Notes: a model not told the origin generated them from the letters alone. Numbered from the stretch's first letter, positions 1-9,078 are shown. The stretch is DNA of 64,000 bases from Saprospiraceae bacterium (GCA_019638455.1 JAHBTU010000002.1:1026501-1090500); one strand, 5' to 3'. Made by a program: numbers and translations.

Positions 1-1
1 G

Positions 2-247
2 AGCGCCATGAAAAACGGTGCGGGCAATTGGGTCTATGACCTCACCACTTCGCCGCTTACCTCAGGCACCAACCCCAACGCGGAAGAAAACAAATGGCAT
101 GTGGAAGGCACGCGCGTGAGCACGCACAACTTCTCCATGCTCCGCTTCAGCGGCACTCGCACCGAGCGGGCGTTGGAAATCACAAACTACGATGCCGACG
201 GCAAGGAAACGTGGAAAAGAACCATCACGGCCAAAGGAATGAAATGA
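2..247 (+). CDS. PhoD-like alkaline phosphatase, C-terminal fragment
   Basis: This is the 3' end of a gene that starts before the window; the frame is open from the first bases and stops at 245-247. The 80 or so visible residues contain the segment NWVYDLTTSPLTSG and a closing stretch, RALEITNYDADGKETWKR. These resemble the C-terminal part of Bacteroidota PhoD-like metallophosphatases, which hydrolyse phosphate esters in the periplasm or at the surface. The metal-binding residues would lie upstream and cannot be seen. No sorting domain follows, so the protein ends shortly after the catalytic fold. The family assignment rests on this short tail and is moderate. Confidence 0.5.
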   Translation, partial: SAMKNGAGNWVYDLTTSPLTSGTNPNAEENKWHVEGTRVSTHNFSMLRFSGTRTERALEITNYDADGKETWKRTITAKGMK

Positions 248-400
248 CGCGAGGCAGCGGCGACAGTCGAACTGCTCATTGTTTTCATGAGTATCACAAC
301 AAAATCAGCCCAAACAAAAAAAGACCTCTTGCCCGCAGAACTTGTCCCGAAAACTCGGGAGCGACACATTGTTTAACTATCGCACTATACATTGCACAAA

Positions 401-1447
401 ATGTCTCCTTTTAATCCAGTAGGGGTGATTGGTGCCGGCAGTTTTGGTACTGCGGTCGCCAACTTGTTGGCGCACAATGCCGACGTATTGTTGTTCAGCC
501 GCAGTCAAGAAACGGTGGATGCCATCAATCAGAGCCGCTCCCATCTAGGGGTGGAAATCGCGGAAAGGGTGGCCGCCACAAGCGACTTGGAGGAGGTGGC
601 ACGGCGCTGCTCGCTCATCATGCCTATCGTGCCATCCAATAGTTTCAGGCAAGTGACGCAGGCCATCGCCCCCTACCTGCGTCCGCGCCACATCATCATT
701 CACGGCACCAAAGGATTCGACCTCAAAGACGTGGAGGAAGACGAGCTGGAGCGCCCCGGTCTCGTGCTGACCCGCTCCAACGTGCGCACCATGAGCGAGG
801 TGGTGTTGGAGGAAAGCAGCGTGGTGCGGGTAGGATGCCTTTCAGGGCCTAATCTCGCCGCTGAAATCATGCAAGGCCAGCCCACCGCCACTTTGGTCGG
901 CAGCCGGTTCCGTGAAGTCATTCAGGCGGGACAGGTGGCGCTGAATAGCCAGCGTTTTCATGTGTTTGGCTCCTACGATATTCTCGGCGCAGAGCTCGCC
1001 GGTGCTTTAAAAAACATCGTAGCCTTAGGCTCCGGCATCTTGGGCGGCATGGGCATGGGGCGCAATATCCAAGGGCTGCTCATCGCGCGCGGGCTGGCCG
1101 AGATGGTTTATTTCGGCAAATCGCTCGGCGCTTCGAGCCAAGCCTTCATCGGTGTGGCAGGCATCGGCGACCTTGTGGCGACGGCCACCAGCCTCAACAG
1201 TCGCAACTACACTTTCGGCACACGCCTTGCCCAAGGGGAAACCACCGTCCAAATCCGCGACACGATGCCCGAACTGGCAGAAGGGGTGCGAACGCTCCGA
1301 ATCGCCCACCAACTCGCCCGTCAATACAAACTGCATGTGCCGATAACGAATATGCTATACGCGGTTGTTTTTGAGGGCTTCCCTATCGAAAAAGCGTTGG
1401 AGTACCTGATGACCTATCCGTATGCGGTGGATGTGGATTTTTTGTAA
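401..1447 (+). CDS. gpsA: NAD(P)H-dependent glycerol-3-phosphate dehydrogenase
   Basis: GpsA reduces dihydroxyacetone phosphate to sn-glycerol 3-phosphate in the cytoplasm, the entry point to phospholipid synthesis. The 348-residue protein has the usual family length. The N-terminal Rossmann motif is VGVIGAGSFGTAVA (residues about 5-18). The segment GALKNIVALGSGILGG carries the catalytic lysine region of the C-terminal helical domain, and GRNIQGLLIARGLAEM follows. A TTG lies nine bases upstream in frame, but the ATG at 401 gives the normal N-terminus. The gene is separated by about 100 bp from the next gene on the same strand, which appears to have its own promoter. Identification is firm. 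Confidence 0.95.
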   Translation: MSPFNPVGVIGAGSFGTAVANLLAHNADVLLFSRSQETVDAINQSRSHLGVEIAERVAATSDLEEVARRCSLIMPIVPSNSFRQVTQAIAPYLRPRHIIIHGTKGFDLKDVEEDELERPGLVLTRSNVRTMSEVVLEESSVVRVGCLSGPNLAAEIMQGQPTATLVGSRFREVIQAGQVALNSQRFHVFGSYDILGAELAGALKNIVALGSGILGGMGMGRNIQGLLIARGLAEMVYFGKSLGASSQAFIGVAGIGDLVATATSLNSRNYTFGTRLAQGETTVQIRDTMPELAEGVRTLRIAHQLARQYKLHVPITNMLYAVVFEGFPIEKALEYLMTYPYAVDVDFL

Positions 1448-1480
1448 ACGGGCTTGTCAACAAATCGCTAATAGTCCCGT

Positions 1481-1507
1481 TTTGGCGCATTGATTGCTCT
1501 ATTTTTG
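1481..1507 (+). promoter_or_regulatory. Candidate promoter of the TlpA-like gene
   Basis: A TTTG at 1481-1484 is followed 15 bases later by TATTTTTG at 1500-1507, matching the Bacteroidota TAnnTTTG -7 box. The spacing is a little shorter than usual. Transcription would start about 30 bases before the ATG at 1545. Confidence 0.4.
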
Positions 1508-1544
1508 CCCGCGTTTTTTAAAAAACTAAAAATTTTCAAAAACG

Positions 1545-2981
1545 ATGAGGCATTTGAGATTTATCCTGTTATCCCTGCTCTTCGGCGCTGGAATCGCTTC
1601 GCAGGCACAAACCAATGCAGCCCAAGCCGACTTCGACAGCACACTCATTCAAGTTCAGATAGAAGGCATCCCTGCCGGGAAAACCCGGCTCGTGGGCATC
1701 TATGGCGACCGCAACTACTTGGCCGACTCGGCTGATGTGGATGCCAATGGACGCTTTGAGATTCGACGCAAAGAGCCGCTCCCCGCAGGGTTCTACACCT
1801 TCCTGCTGCCCGGCGGCAACAAGAATTTTTCCATTCTCATTGACCAAGACCAGCGTTTCACGCTTCGCGCCAAAGCCGACGACATTGCCAACACAATGCA
1901 AGTGAACGGCTCTGTCAACACGGACTTGTTCTACAAAAACGCGATGTTTCAGGCCAAGCAGGACCCTGAAATCCAGCGAACTTCCGAGCTGATGAAAAAC
2001 AACCCGGAAGACTCGCCAGCCTATCAGCAAGCAAAAGCGCGGCAAAATCAAATCCTCGATGAGCGCAAGGCACATCTCGACGAAATCTACGCCAAATACC
2101 CCGACGCTTTTTTCACCAAATTCAAACAGGCCGGCCAAAACCCCGAACTCACCTACCCGCGCAAACCCAATGGCGACCTCGACACGTTGGCCCAGCTGCT
2201 GCAATACCGCAGCCAATTCTGGGAGAACGTGGACTTTACCGACGAGCGACTGCTGCGCACCCCCGTCGTCGGCAACAAGCTGCGCCGATACATCAAGGAA
2301 ATGGTGCCCCAAAACCGCGATTCCATCATCCCAGTGGCCGACGAACTGATTCGCCGCGTGTTGCCCCACAAACCTTATTTCCAATTTTTTGCAAACTGGA
2401 TTGCCCTGCAATACGAAAACACCAAGACCACAGTCATGGACGGCGAGGCGGTGTATGTGCACGTCGTGAAAAACTTCTTCACACCCGAACTGGCGTTTTG
2501 GGACAAGCCCGAAAATCTGGAAAAATTGCAAAAGCACGTCTGGGAAATGGAAGCCAGCCTGCTTTGGAAAAAAGGTGCCGACGTGAGGGCAAAGGACATT
2601 CTGACCGACAAGGAGAGAAGCATCTACGAACTCACCGCCCCGATCGTGGTGGTGTTCATGTTTAGCCCCGACTGCGAGCATTGCCAAAAAGACGCTCCCA
2701 AAATCCAAACCATCGCCCGCAACTGGAAAAGCCGGGGAGTGGATTTCTTTGGCATAGGTGTCAGCACCACCGCGGAGGAATTGAAAACGTTCACCAAGAA
2801 ACACGGTTTTGATTTCCCCGTCGTGTTTGACCCCACCAATCGTGCCATTTACGCCAAATACTTCGTGGACATCACGCCGGAACTTTACATCCTCAACAAA
2901 GACCGCATCATCGTGGCGAAGAACCTCAAAGCCGAGCAGTTGGAAGAGGTGTTTCAGCGTGAGATCAACAAGTTGAAATAG
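1545..2981 (+). CDS. TlpA-like thiol:disulfide oxidoreductase with DUF4369/DUF5106-type N-terminus
   Basis: A 478-residue secreted protein of the TlpA/ResA thioredoxin group, likely periplasmic and involved in disulfide exchange or stress functions. Residues 1-22 form a signal peptide ending in ASQAQ. Residues about 30-120 resemble the DUF4369 beta domain common in Bacteroidota TlpA proteins, and about 130-330 a helical DUF5106-like region. The C-terminal thioredoxin domain has the active site CEHC (C377-C380) in FMFSPDCEHCQKDAPK, and the cis-proline region is DITPELYILN. The ATG at 1545 precedes the signal peptide directly. The substrate is unknown. A 480-codon open frame on the opposite strand is a shadow of this gene. 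Confidence 0.82.
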   Translation: MRHLRFILLSLLFGAGIASQAQTNAAQADFDSTLIQVQIEGIPAGKTRLVGIYGDRNYLADSADVDANGRFEIRRKEPLPAGFYTFLLPGGNKNFSILIDQDQRFTLRAKADDIANTMQVNGSVNTDLFYKNAMFQAKQDPEIQRTSELMKNNPEDSPAYQQAKARQNQILDERKAHLDEIYAKYPDAFFTKFKQAGQNPELTYPRKPNGDLDTLAQLLQYRSQFWENVDFTDERLLRTPVVGNKLRRYIKEMVPQNRDSIIPVADELIRRVLPHKPYFQFFANWIALQYENTKTTVMDGEAVYVHVVKNFFTPELAFWDKPENLEKLQKHVWEMEASLLWKKGADVRAKDILTDKERSIYELTAPIVVVFMFSPDCEHCQKDAPKIQTIARNWKSRGVDFFGIGVSTTAEELKTFTKKHGFDFPVVFDPTNRAIYAKYFVDITPELYILNKDRIIVAKNLKAEQLEEVFQREINKLK

Positions 2982-3033
2982 GGCAAGCTCTTGTTTCGAT
3001 GGGCATGACACACGGACAAAAACACTGCATCCA

Positions 3034-3151
3034 CACTACCGGACATTTTCAAATTTGCCACGAAGCCACGAAGACGCAAAGCAAAATACCTACTGATTTG
3101 TCGCATTTTGTGCCTTTGTGTCTTTACAGCACAAAATAATGTTCAGTAGTG
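3034..3151 (+). repeat. Repeat family A, copy 1
   Basis: A 118-bp palindromic repeat bounded by inverted ends CACTACCGGACATT and AATGTTCAGTAGTG. Other copies lie at 4742-4860, 19588-19710 and 47181-47295. The six bases GCATCC occur just outside both ends (3027-3032, 3158-3163), possibly the remains of a target duplication. Together with the hairpin at 3205 it fills the 374-bp gap between two convergent genes. Confidence 0.75.
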
Positions 3152-3204
3152 CGCGCCGCATCCCTTCAAGAGATTATTGAATCATCCCCCCACCGATTTT
3201 TTTT

Positions 3205-3260
3205 GATTTAAAAATGCCGGATATCCTGAGGTGGCGCGGGATATCCGGCATTTTTAAATC
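3205..3260. terminator. Bidirectional hairpin terminator, 22-bp perfect stem
   Basis: Bases 3205-3226 and 3239-3260 are perfect reverse complements around a 12-base loop; the core is TGCCGGATATCC. It lies between the converging TlpA-like gene and acyl-CoA dehydrogenase, with a T-rich run at 3196-3204 on one side. It probably ends transcription from both directions. Confidence 0.7.
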
Positions 3261-3355
3261 ATTTTTGGGGGTTGTGCCCAAAAGCCTCGTGCTTGATTTT
3301 GTCGTCAGAAGCGGGGCTGGTAGGCTGTCGAAAAAAGACGGTTCCCAAGCATCTG

Positions 3356-4543
3356 TCAGTGCGCCAACTCGGCCGATTGTGTATTCAGCATGGGCACATA
3401 CAGCTCCCCGTTGAGCACGTTGCGCGAGATGACGATGCGTTGCACCTCGGAGGTGCCCTCATAAATCTGCGTGATTTTCGCGTCGCGCATGAGGCGCTCC
3501 ACATGATATTCTTTCACAAAACCGTAGCCGCCGTGAATCTGCACAGCCTCTACGGTGTGGCGCATAGCGACTTCCGAAGCATAGAGCTTGGCCATGGCTG
3601 CCGCTTGGTCGTAGTTGAGCCTTTGGTCTTTCATCAAGGCAGCGCGATAGACGAGTAGTCGGGCTGCTTCTATTTCGGTGGCCATGTCGGCGAGTTTGAA
3701 AGCAATCGCTTGATGCTGGCTGATGGGTTTGCCGAAGGCGCTGCGTTCTTTGGAATAAGCGACGGAGAGCTCATAAGCACCTGCTGCGATACCAAGCGCC
3801 TGAGAGGCGATGCCGATGCGACCACCGGAGAGGGTTTTCATGGCGAATTTAAACCCAAAGCCGTCGTCGCCAATGCGATTGGCCTTGGGCACTTTCACAT
3901 CGGAATACATGATGCTGGTCGTGTCGGAAGAGCGGATGCCGAGTTTGTCTTCTTTTGCCCCGATGGTCACGCCCGGCCAATCGGCCTCCACGATGAGGCA
4001 ATTGATGCCCCGGTGTGCTTTTTCTGGATAAGTCTGCGCCATCACGAGGTGCAGTTTGGAGGTGGCGCCGTTGGTAATCCAGTTTTTGGTGCCGCTCAGA
4101 AGGTAGTGGTCGCCCATGTCAACGGCTGTGGTGCGTTGGCTGGTGGCATCGCTGCCTGCTTCTGGTTCGGAAAGACAGAATGAACCAATCCACTCCCCCG
4201 TGACGAGCTTTGGCAAGTATTTGCGTTTTTGCTCTTCAGTGCCGAAAGCCTCAATGCCCCAGCAGACGAGCGAGTTGTTGACAGACATGATGACAGAGCA
4301 GGAATTGTCCACTTTGCTTATTTCCTCCATCGCCAGCACATAAGAAAGCGTGTCCATGCCTCCGCCGCCGTATTCAGGCGAGACCATCATGCCAAGAAAG
4401 CCGAGTTCGCCCATTTTTTTGACTTGCTCTGTCGGGTAAATGCCCTTCGAGTCGCGCTCAATCACGCCGGGCTTTAGTTCGTTTTGGGCAAAGTCGCGGG
4501 CCGCTTGTTGCACGGCCAAATGCTCTTCGGTCAGGTGAAACAT
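3356..4543 (-). CDS. Acyl-CoA dehydrogenase (short/medium-chain type)
   Basis: An FAD flavoprotein that introduces the alpha-beta double bond in acyl-CoA during fatty-acid or amino-acid degradation and passes electrons to ETF. It has 395 residues from the ATG at 4543. The flavin and substrate signature is FCLSEPEAGSDA, and the catalytic base is E362 in QIYEGTSEVQR, the position used by butyryl- and medium-chain enzymes. SVNNSLVCWG and YGGGGMD are also typical of the family. A GTG start at 4588 would add 15 unremarkable residues; the ATG gives the usual MFHLTEEH N-terminus. No ETF or thiolase gene is nearby, so chain length cannot be set from context. Confidence 0.9.
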   Translation of the reverse strand: MFHLTEEHLAVQQAARDFAQNELKPGVIERDSKGIYPTEQVKKMGELGFLGMMVSPEYGGGGMDTLSYVLAMEEISKVDNSCSVIMSVNNSLVCWGIEAFGTEEQKRKYLPKLVTGEWIGSFCLSEPEAGSDATSQRTTAVDMGDHYLLSGTKNWITNGATSKLHLVMAQTYPEKAHRGINCLIVEADWPGVTIGAKEDKLGIRSSDTTSIMYSDVKVPKANRIGDDGFGFKFAMKTLSGGRIGIASQALGIAAGAYELSVAYSKERSAFGKPISQHQAIAFKLADMATEIEAARLLVYRAALMKDQRLNYDQAAAMAKLYASEVAMRHTVEAVQIHGGYGFVKEYHVERLMRDAKITQIYEGTSEVQRIVISRNVLNGELYVPMLNTQSAELAH

Positions 4544-4662
4544 AGTTTGAAAGATTTGACGGTTCGCTGTTTGCGGTACATGGCTCACGCTGTGTGAAAT
4601 CTTGGTACCAGTGAACGATAGGCCAATGCTCCTTGTGTGGTGAGTGGAAGCATTTTCGGCGG

Positions 4663-4670
4663 CAAAAGTA
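4663..4670 (-). promoter_or_regulatory. -7 box upstream of acyl-CoA dehydrogenase
   Basis: On the minus strand the sequence reads TACTTTTG, an exact TAnnTTTG match. It implies a leader of about 110 bases to the ATG at 4543, or about 70 to the GTG at 4588. Confidence 0.45.
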
Positions 4671-4741
4671 CGTCAACTTGCTTGAATCAATCGGAGTGGC
4701 CGATTTTTTAGAATTCGTCTGTTTTTTGGTGTTGCCAACCA

Positions 4742-4860
4742 CACTACTGGATATTTTCAAATTTGCCACGAAGTCACAAAGACGCAAAGCAAAATACGCA
4801 TTGATTTGCCGCATTTTGTGCCTTTGTGTCTTTGCAGCACAAAAATAACGTCCAATAGTG
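4742..4860 (+). repeat. Repeat family A, copy 2
   Basis: A 119-bp copy in the same orientation as copy 1. Here the inverted ends extend further outward: TTGCCAACC before the left end and GGTTGGCAA after the right end are also complementary, giving about 19 bp of near-perfect terminal inverted repeat. Confidence 0.75.
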
Positions 4861-4952
4861 CGGTTGGCAATAGCTGGTCCAATTCGGAGTGTTGCGCAGT
4901 CGGAAGCGGCTCTTTTGCGATTGCCGCCAGACAAAAAATTGCAGTGAATCGT

Positions 4953-5084
4953 AAGCCATTCTCGCTTTGGCGGGTTCTGAGGTGCCATCCCGGAAGCATG
5001 GAGGGGTAACATCTCACAAACAGGCCGAAATGTCACCTTTTCGTTCCTCAAAAGATGACACCTCCTACAAACCGCGAATGGCTG
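4953..5084. mobile_element. Family G MITE-like element, copy 1
   Basis: A 132-bp element with inverted ends AAGCCATTCTCGCTTTG and CAAACCGCGAATGGCTG. It is flanked by GTGAATCG direct repeats (4944-4951 and 5085-5092), a likely target duplication. The centre contains complementary segments GGTGCCATC/GATGACACC. It has no coding capacity. Copies 2 and 3 are at 39033-39165 and 41548-41680. Together with family A copy 2 it accounts for most of the 4544-5137 gap. Confidence 0.8.
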
Positions 5085-5137
5085 GTGAATCGAACTTACC
5101 GAATCCGCAAGCGTCGCAAATCCAATTCCAATCCTGT

Positions 5138-5785
5138 TCAAACGTCTTCGCCGGAGAGCGTTCTGTCAAAACCTTTGAGCTCGTCTTTTGAGCCGTAGGC
5201 CCTATAGATGTAAGTGATTTCTTTTTTGGGGTCAATCAGCCAGGCCAGACGCACCCCGTTCTTTATCCATACATCGGTCATCTTGCGTTTCAATCTGCCG
5301 ATTCGGTCGCCTTCGGAGCGTATTTCCACGACAAAATCTGGCACGATACGGGCAAATTTTTTGCGCTCTCCCGACGGTACCGCTGCCAAGCGTTCTTCAG
5401 AAACCCAAGCTCCATCGGAAGAGCGAGTGGAATTATCGGGCAATTTAAAGCCAGCGGACGGACTAAGCGTCAATCCTTTGCTGTGACGTTCCAACCAGTT
5501 GTAAAGTGTTGCGGTGACGGTGTTTTCACGGGCACTTCCATCAAATTCGACAGGTGGTATGATGATGAGTTTCCCGTTTTTGTCTTGTTCGATGCGCAAT
5601 TCGGGATTGTCTGCGCAGAACCGATAAAATTCTGCTTCGGTCATTTTGCGAGCGTATTTCAATTCGGCATAGCCACCGAGACTTCTGGTTTGAATCACCA
5701 AATCTGGTTTGTCAAAGGAAGGGCCGGGCATGGTTGGGGCGTGCTTGTCGTTGTTTTTTCTCGACTTGCCTGATTTGGGGTGCAT
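5138..5785 (-). CDS. Uma2 family (DUF820) putative endonuclease
   Basis: A 215-residue protein with the Uma2 restriction-endonuclease-like fold. Visible markers are the helix MTEAEFYRFCADNPELRIE, the strand GKLIIIPPVEF, SSDGAWVS (the catalytic aspartate region), and IVPDFVVEIRSEGDR, which matches the PD/ExK-type motif PDLVVEV found in the family. The family is abundant in cyanobacteria and Bacteroidota, and its biological role is not settled. The ATG at 5785 was chosen because a promoter box lies 40 bases upstream; the longer TTG frame starts within repeat sequence. No partner gene is adjacent. Confidence 0.8.
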   Translation of the reverse strand: MHPKSGKSRKNNDKHAPTMPGPSFDKPDLVIQTRSLGGYAELKYARKMTEAEFYRFCADNPELRIEQDKNGKLIIIPPVEFDGSARENTVTATLYNWLERHSKGLTLSPSAGFKLPDNSTRSSDGAWVSEERLAAVPSGERKKFARIVPDFVVEIRSEGDRIGRLKRKMTDVWIKNGVRLAWLIDPKKEITYIYRAYGSKDELKGFDRTLSGEDV

Positions 5786-5824
5786 TGTGCCTGCCTTTGG
5801 TTCTATACAGAAAAATTTGTGTGG

Positions 5825-5832
5825 CAAAGTTA
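5825..5832 (-). promoter_or_regulatory. -7 box of the Uma2 gene
   Basis: The minus strand reads TAACTTTG, matching TAnnTTTG. It predicts a leader of about 33 bases before the ATG at 5785 and supports that start. Confidence 0.5.
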
Positions 5833-5938
5833 GCTTTTTGGCCTTTAAAACGAAAACGGCGCGAAAGGCATTCAAGCCTTCCGCGCCGCGTTGCGCCAAC
5901 CGAAGGCTGGCGAACGTTCGCCAACCAGAGGGTTGGCG

Positions 5939-7858
5939 TTACAGTTGCGCCTTCACCATTTCCGCAAACGCTGCCACTGTCACAGCTCCTTGGTCGCCCT
6001 CGCCTTGCTTGCGTACGGCGACGGTGCCGGCCTCCACTTCCTTTTCGCCCACAATGAGCAGGAACGGGATGCGTTTCAGTTCGTTGTCGCGGATTTTGCG
6101 GCCAATCGTCTCGTTGCGGTCATCCACTGAGCCGCGCAGGTCGTCGGCTTCGAGTTGTTGTTTGACTTGGTAGGCGTATTCCACAAACTTGTCCGACACG
6201 GGGAGGATGGCAAATTGCTCCGGCGAGAGCCAAAGCGGGAATTTGCCCGCGCAGTTTTCAATCAGCACACCCATGAATCGTTCCATGGAGCCGAACGGTG
6301 CACGGTGAATCATCACTGGTCGGTGCGATTGGTTGTCTGCGCCGACATACCAGAGGTCGAAGCGAATCGGCAGGTTGTAGTCAACTTGGATGGTGCCGAG
6401 CTGCCAAGAGCGCCCCAAGGCATCCTTCACCATGAAATCGAGTTTTGGGCCGTAGAACGCGGCTTCGCCGAGTTCGGTCACGGTTTGCAGGCCCGCTTCC
6501 GCCGCCGCGTCAATGATGGCTTGTTCGGCTTTTGCCCAGTTTTCGTCGGAGCCGATGTATTTCGATTTGTCGTTCGGGTCTCGGAGGCTGATTTGGGCGG
6601 TAAATTTGTCAAAACCCAATTTTGCCAACACATATCGAGTGAGGTCGAGCGCGCCGAGGAACTCGTCTTTGATTTGGTCTTCGGTGCAGAATATATGGGC
6701 ATCGTCTTGCGTGAAGCCACGCACCCGCGTGAGGCCGTGCAGCTCGCCCGACATTTCGTAGCGATAAACGGTGCCAAACTCTGCAATGCGTACCGGCAAC
6801 TCGCGGTAGGAGCGCGGGCGATATCCATAGATTTCGCAGTGGTGTGGGCAGTTCATCGGTTTGAGCAGAAACTCTTCGTCCACGTCGGGTGTGTGGATGG
6901 GCTGGAAGGAATCCTTGCCGTATTTTTCCCAGTGGCCGGAAGTGACGTAGAGTTTTTTGCCCCCGATATGTGGCGTGATGACGGGCTGATAGCCGCGCTT
7001 GAGTTGTTCTTTTTTCAAAAAATCCTCCAAACGTTGGCGCACCGCCGTGCCTTTCGGAAGCCATAGCGGAAGCCCCTGCCCCACTTTTTCCGAAAACATG
7101 AACAGCTCCAACTCAGCGCCCAACTTGCGGTGGTCGCGTTTTTTGGCCTCCTCCAGCATTTGCAAGTACTCTTCGAGTTCTTTTTGCTTGGGGAAAGTGA
7201 TGGCATAGACCCGCGTCAGCTGCTTGCGCTCCATGTCGCCGCGCCAGTAAGCGCCGGCGAGGTTGAGGATTTTGACGGCTTTGATAGACTCGGTGCTCGG
7301 CAGGTGCGGGCCTTTGCAGAGGTCCACGAAGTTGCCTTGCTGGTAGAAGGTGATTTGGCCGTCTTCCAGGCCGTCAATCAGTTCGAGTTTGTACTCGTCA
7401 CCTTTTTCCTTAAAAAACTTGATAGCGTCGGCTTTGGAGACTTCGCGGCGTTTGTACTCGCTTTTGTTGCGGGCCAGCTCGAGCATTTTTTGCTCGATTT
7501 TCTGGAATTCTGCGGGGGTCAGCATTCGGTCGCCCGTGTCCACGTCATAGTAGAAGCCATTTTCGATGGCAGGGCCGATGCCGAATTTGGTGCCGGGAAA
7601 CAGCGATTCCAGCGCCTCGGCGAGCAGGTGAGCGGAAGAGTGCCAGTAGGTTTGTTTGCCCTCTTTGTCCTCCCATTTGTGAAAAACGATGGTGGCGTCC
7701 TCGTTGATGGGGCGCGTCAAATCGCGCACCTCGCCATTGATGGAAGCCGCCAGCACGACGCGGGCAAGACCTTCGCTGATGCTTTTCGCCACATCGAGCG
7801 CGGTGGTTCCGGCGGCATACTGACGAACGTTGCCGTCGGGGAATGTGATGTTTATCAT
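5939..7858 (-). CDS. thrS: Threonyl-tRNA synthetase
   Basis: A class II aminoacyl-tRNA synthetase that charges tRNA-Thr; 639 residues from the ATG at 7858, the normal length. Domains in order: TGS (about 1-61, [14 protein letters not shown]), the editing/SAD domain ([17 protein letters not shown]), the catalytic core with the zinc-binding segment [11 protein letters not shown] and motif 2 [20 protein letters not shown], motif 3 near [19 protein letters not shown], and the C-terminal anticodon-binding domain. The frame is open a further 44 codons upstream, but that stretch has no similarity to the family and includes the promoter. Confidence 0.97.
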   Translation of the reverse strand: MINITFPDGNVRQYAAGTTALDVAKSISEGLARVVLAASINGEVRDLTRPINEDATIVFHKWEDKEGKQTYWHSSAHLLAEALESLFPGTKFGIGPAIENGFYYDVDTGDRMLTPAEFQKIEQKMLELARNKSEYKRREVSKADAIKFFKEKGDEYKLELIDGLEDGQITFYQQGNFVDLCKGPHLPSTESIKAVKILNLAGAYWRGDMERKQLTRVYAITFPKQKELEEYLQMLEEAKKRDHRKLGAELELFMFSEKVGQGLPLWLPKGTAVRQRLEDFLKKEQLKRGYQPVITPHIGGKKLYVTSGHWEKYGKDSFQPIHTPDVDEEFLLKPMNCPHHCEIYGYRPRSYRELPVRIAEFGTVYRYEMSGELHGLTRVRGFTQDDAHIFCTEDQIKDEFLGALDLTRYVLAKLGFDKFTAQISLRDPNDKSKYIGSDENWAKAEQAIIDAAAEAGLQTVTELGEAAFYGPKLDFMVKDALGRSWQLGTIQVDYNLPIRFDLWYVGADNQSHRPVMIHRAPFGSMERFMGVLIENCAGKFPLWLSPEQFAILPVSDKFVEYAYQVKQQLEADDLRGSVDDRNETIGRKIRDNELKRIPFLLIVGEKEVEAGTVAVRKQGEGDQGAVTVAAFAEMVKAQL

Positions 7859-7947
7859 TGAAAAAGTGTGTTTTAGCCCACCCAAACGAAAGGCGGGTGC
7901 CTGTGCTCCATACGAACGGAGTAGGCGGTTTGTGAAAAAATGAACCA

Positions 7948-7955
7948 CAAAGGTA
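7948..7955 (-). promoter_or_regulatory. thrS: -7 box of thrS
   Basis: The minus strand reads TACCTTTG, an exact match to the Bacteroidota box. The leader would be about 80 bases. I see no clear T-box or threonine leader peptide in it. Confidence 0.5.
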
Positions 7956-8001
7956 GAGGGCGGAAACATGAAAAACGAGGGAACCTGCAACCGCCTGAAA
8001 A

Positions 8002-8065
8002 AATAGGCGTGTCGCGGTGGAGGGCGTTCCCTTCACTCAAAGCCCTCCACCGCGACACGCCTATT
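8002..8065. terminator. 24-bp perfect hairpin at the end of the EamA gene (repeat family H)
   Basis: Bases 8002-8025 and 8042-8065 are perfectly complementary around a 16-base loop. The hairpin touches the stop codon of the transporter gene and precedes the thrS promoter, so it is well placed as a terminator. The core GCGGTGGAGG and the loop TTCCCTTC recur, inverted, at 9024-9078. Confidence 0.65.
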
Positions 8066-8940
8066 CATTTCCGTGCGATATAAAGCCCCGTCAAAATCAC
8101 CCCTGTCCCAGCCAAATCAAGTGGGCCAATCATCTCGCCGTCGAAAGCGCCCAACCCAATGGCCGCCACGGGCAAGAGGTAAGTGACGGAGGTGGCAAAC
8201 ACGGCGCTGGTACGCTGCAACAACCAAAAATAAAGAATGGAGCCGCCCACAGTGCCCAACAAAGCGAGATAGGCGATATAGCCCAAGCCTTCCATCCCGC
8301 GCTCGTCGCGTTGGGCTTCTTCCCAACCGCCCGACCACCAAAGCCCCGTGAGAAACATCCATCCCGTCAGCACGAATGCTGCCGACGCGATGCCCGCCGG
8401 GTGTTGGTCGCGCAGCCACTTGTTCACCACATTGGCATTCACCGCGTAGCATACCGTCGCCAAAGCACACAGGCTTGCAAAAAAGGCATTGCCCGACATG
8501 CTGCTTTTGCTGTTGAACAAAATCAGCATCGCTGCGCCCAACAGGCCGAGCACTACGCCTATTATTTTCCGTTGGGTAAATTTCATTTCAAAAAATGCCA
8601 CACCGAGCATGAGCGTGAACAACGGTGTGAGCGAATTGAGTACTCCGGCGAGGCTGCTGTTGACGTGTTGACCCGCTACCGCAAAGAGAAAATTCGGAAT
8701 GGCCGACCCGCAAAACGCCACCACAAGCAGGGGCCGCCAGCGTCGCCAGTCAATTTTTGACCAAAAAGCCACCGCCACGGGGAGATAAAGCGCAGTGGCC
8801 AGCACCATGCGCCACATCGCCATTTGAAGAGGGGAGAAGATGGCAACCGAGCGTTTGATGAACAAGAAAGAAGCGCCCCATATCAGGGCCAAAACAAACA
8901 AAACGAGCCAGTCGAGGGCAGAAGGGGCACGGGAAGACAT
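8065..8940 (-). CDS. EamA/DMT family transporter
   Basis: A 291-residue inner-membrane protein of the drug/metabolite transporter superfamily with about ten hydrophobic segments in two EamA halves. The first half begins WLVLFVLALIWGASFLFIKRS and the second near GNAFFASLCALATVCYAVNANVV. The substrate cannot be inferred. The ATG at 8940 directly precedes the first helix. The open frame runs another 99 codons upstream, but that part includes a palindromic repeat and is not typical of the family. The gene is bracketed by two related hairpins in opposite orientation. Confidence 0.85.
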   Translation of the reverse strand: MSSRAPSALDWLVLFVLALIWGASFLFIKRSVAIFSPLQMAMWRMVLATALYLPVAVAFWSKIDWRRWRPLLVVAFCGSAIPNFLFAVAGQHVNSSLAGVLNSLTPLFTLMLGVAFFEMKFTQRKIIGVVLGLLGAAMLILFNSKSSMSGNAFFASLCALATVCYAVNANVVNKWLRDQHPAGIASAAFVLTGWMFLTGLWWSGGWEEAQRDERGMEGLGYIAYLALLGTVGGSILYFWLLQRTSAVFATSVTYLLPVAAIGLGAFDGEMIGPLDLAGTGVILTGLYIARK

Positions 8941-9023
8941 GGCCGCAAAGGACGGGAGTTTTGCCGCACTGTTGTATCGCTTTTTTATCGCGTTTTTCGT
9001 CATTTTGTATTCGCTGAATAATA

Positions 9024-9078
9024 GAGTTGTTGCGGTGGAGGCCTTTGGCGAAGGGAAAGCCCTCCACCGCAACAACTC
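9024..9078. repeat. Repeat family H hairpin, upstream copy
   Basis: Arms 9024-9041 and 9061-9078 pair perfectly over 18 bp. Core and loop match, in reverse orientation, the hairpin at 8002-8065; the outer arm bases differ. The rest of the 8941-9506 gap contains no recognised gene and presumably holds the promoter of the surface protein downstream. Confidence 0.6.

Noticed and set aside
1569..3011. A 480-codon open frame antisense to the TlpA-like gene.
   Set aside because: The plus-strand gene has a signal peptide and CEHC active site; the antisense frame shows no family features and reflects codon bias.
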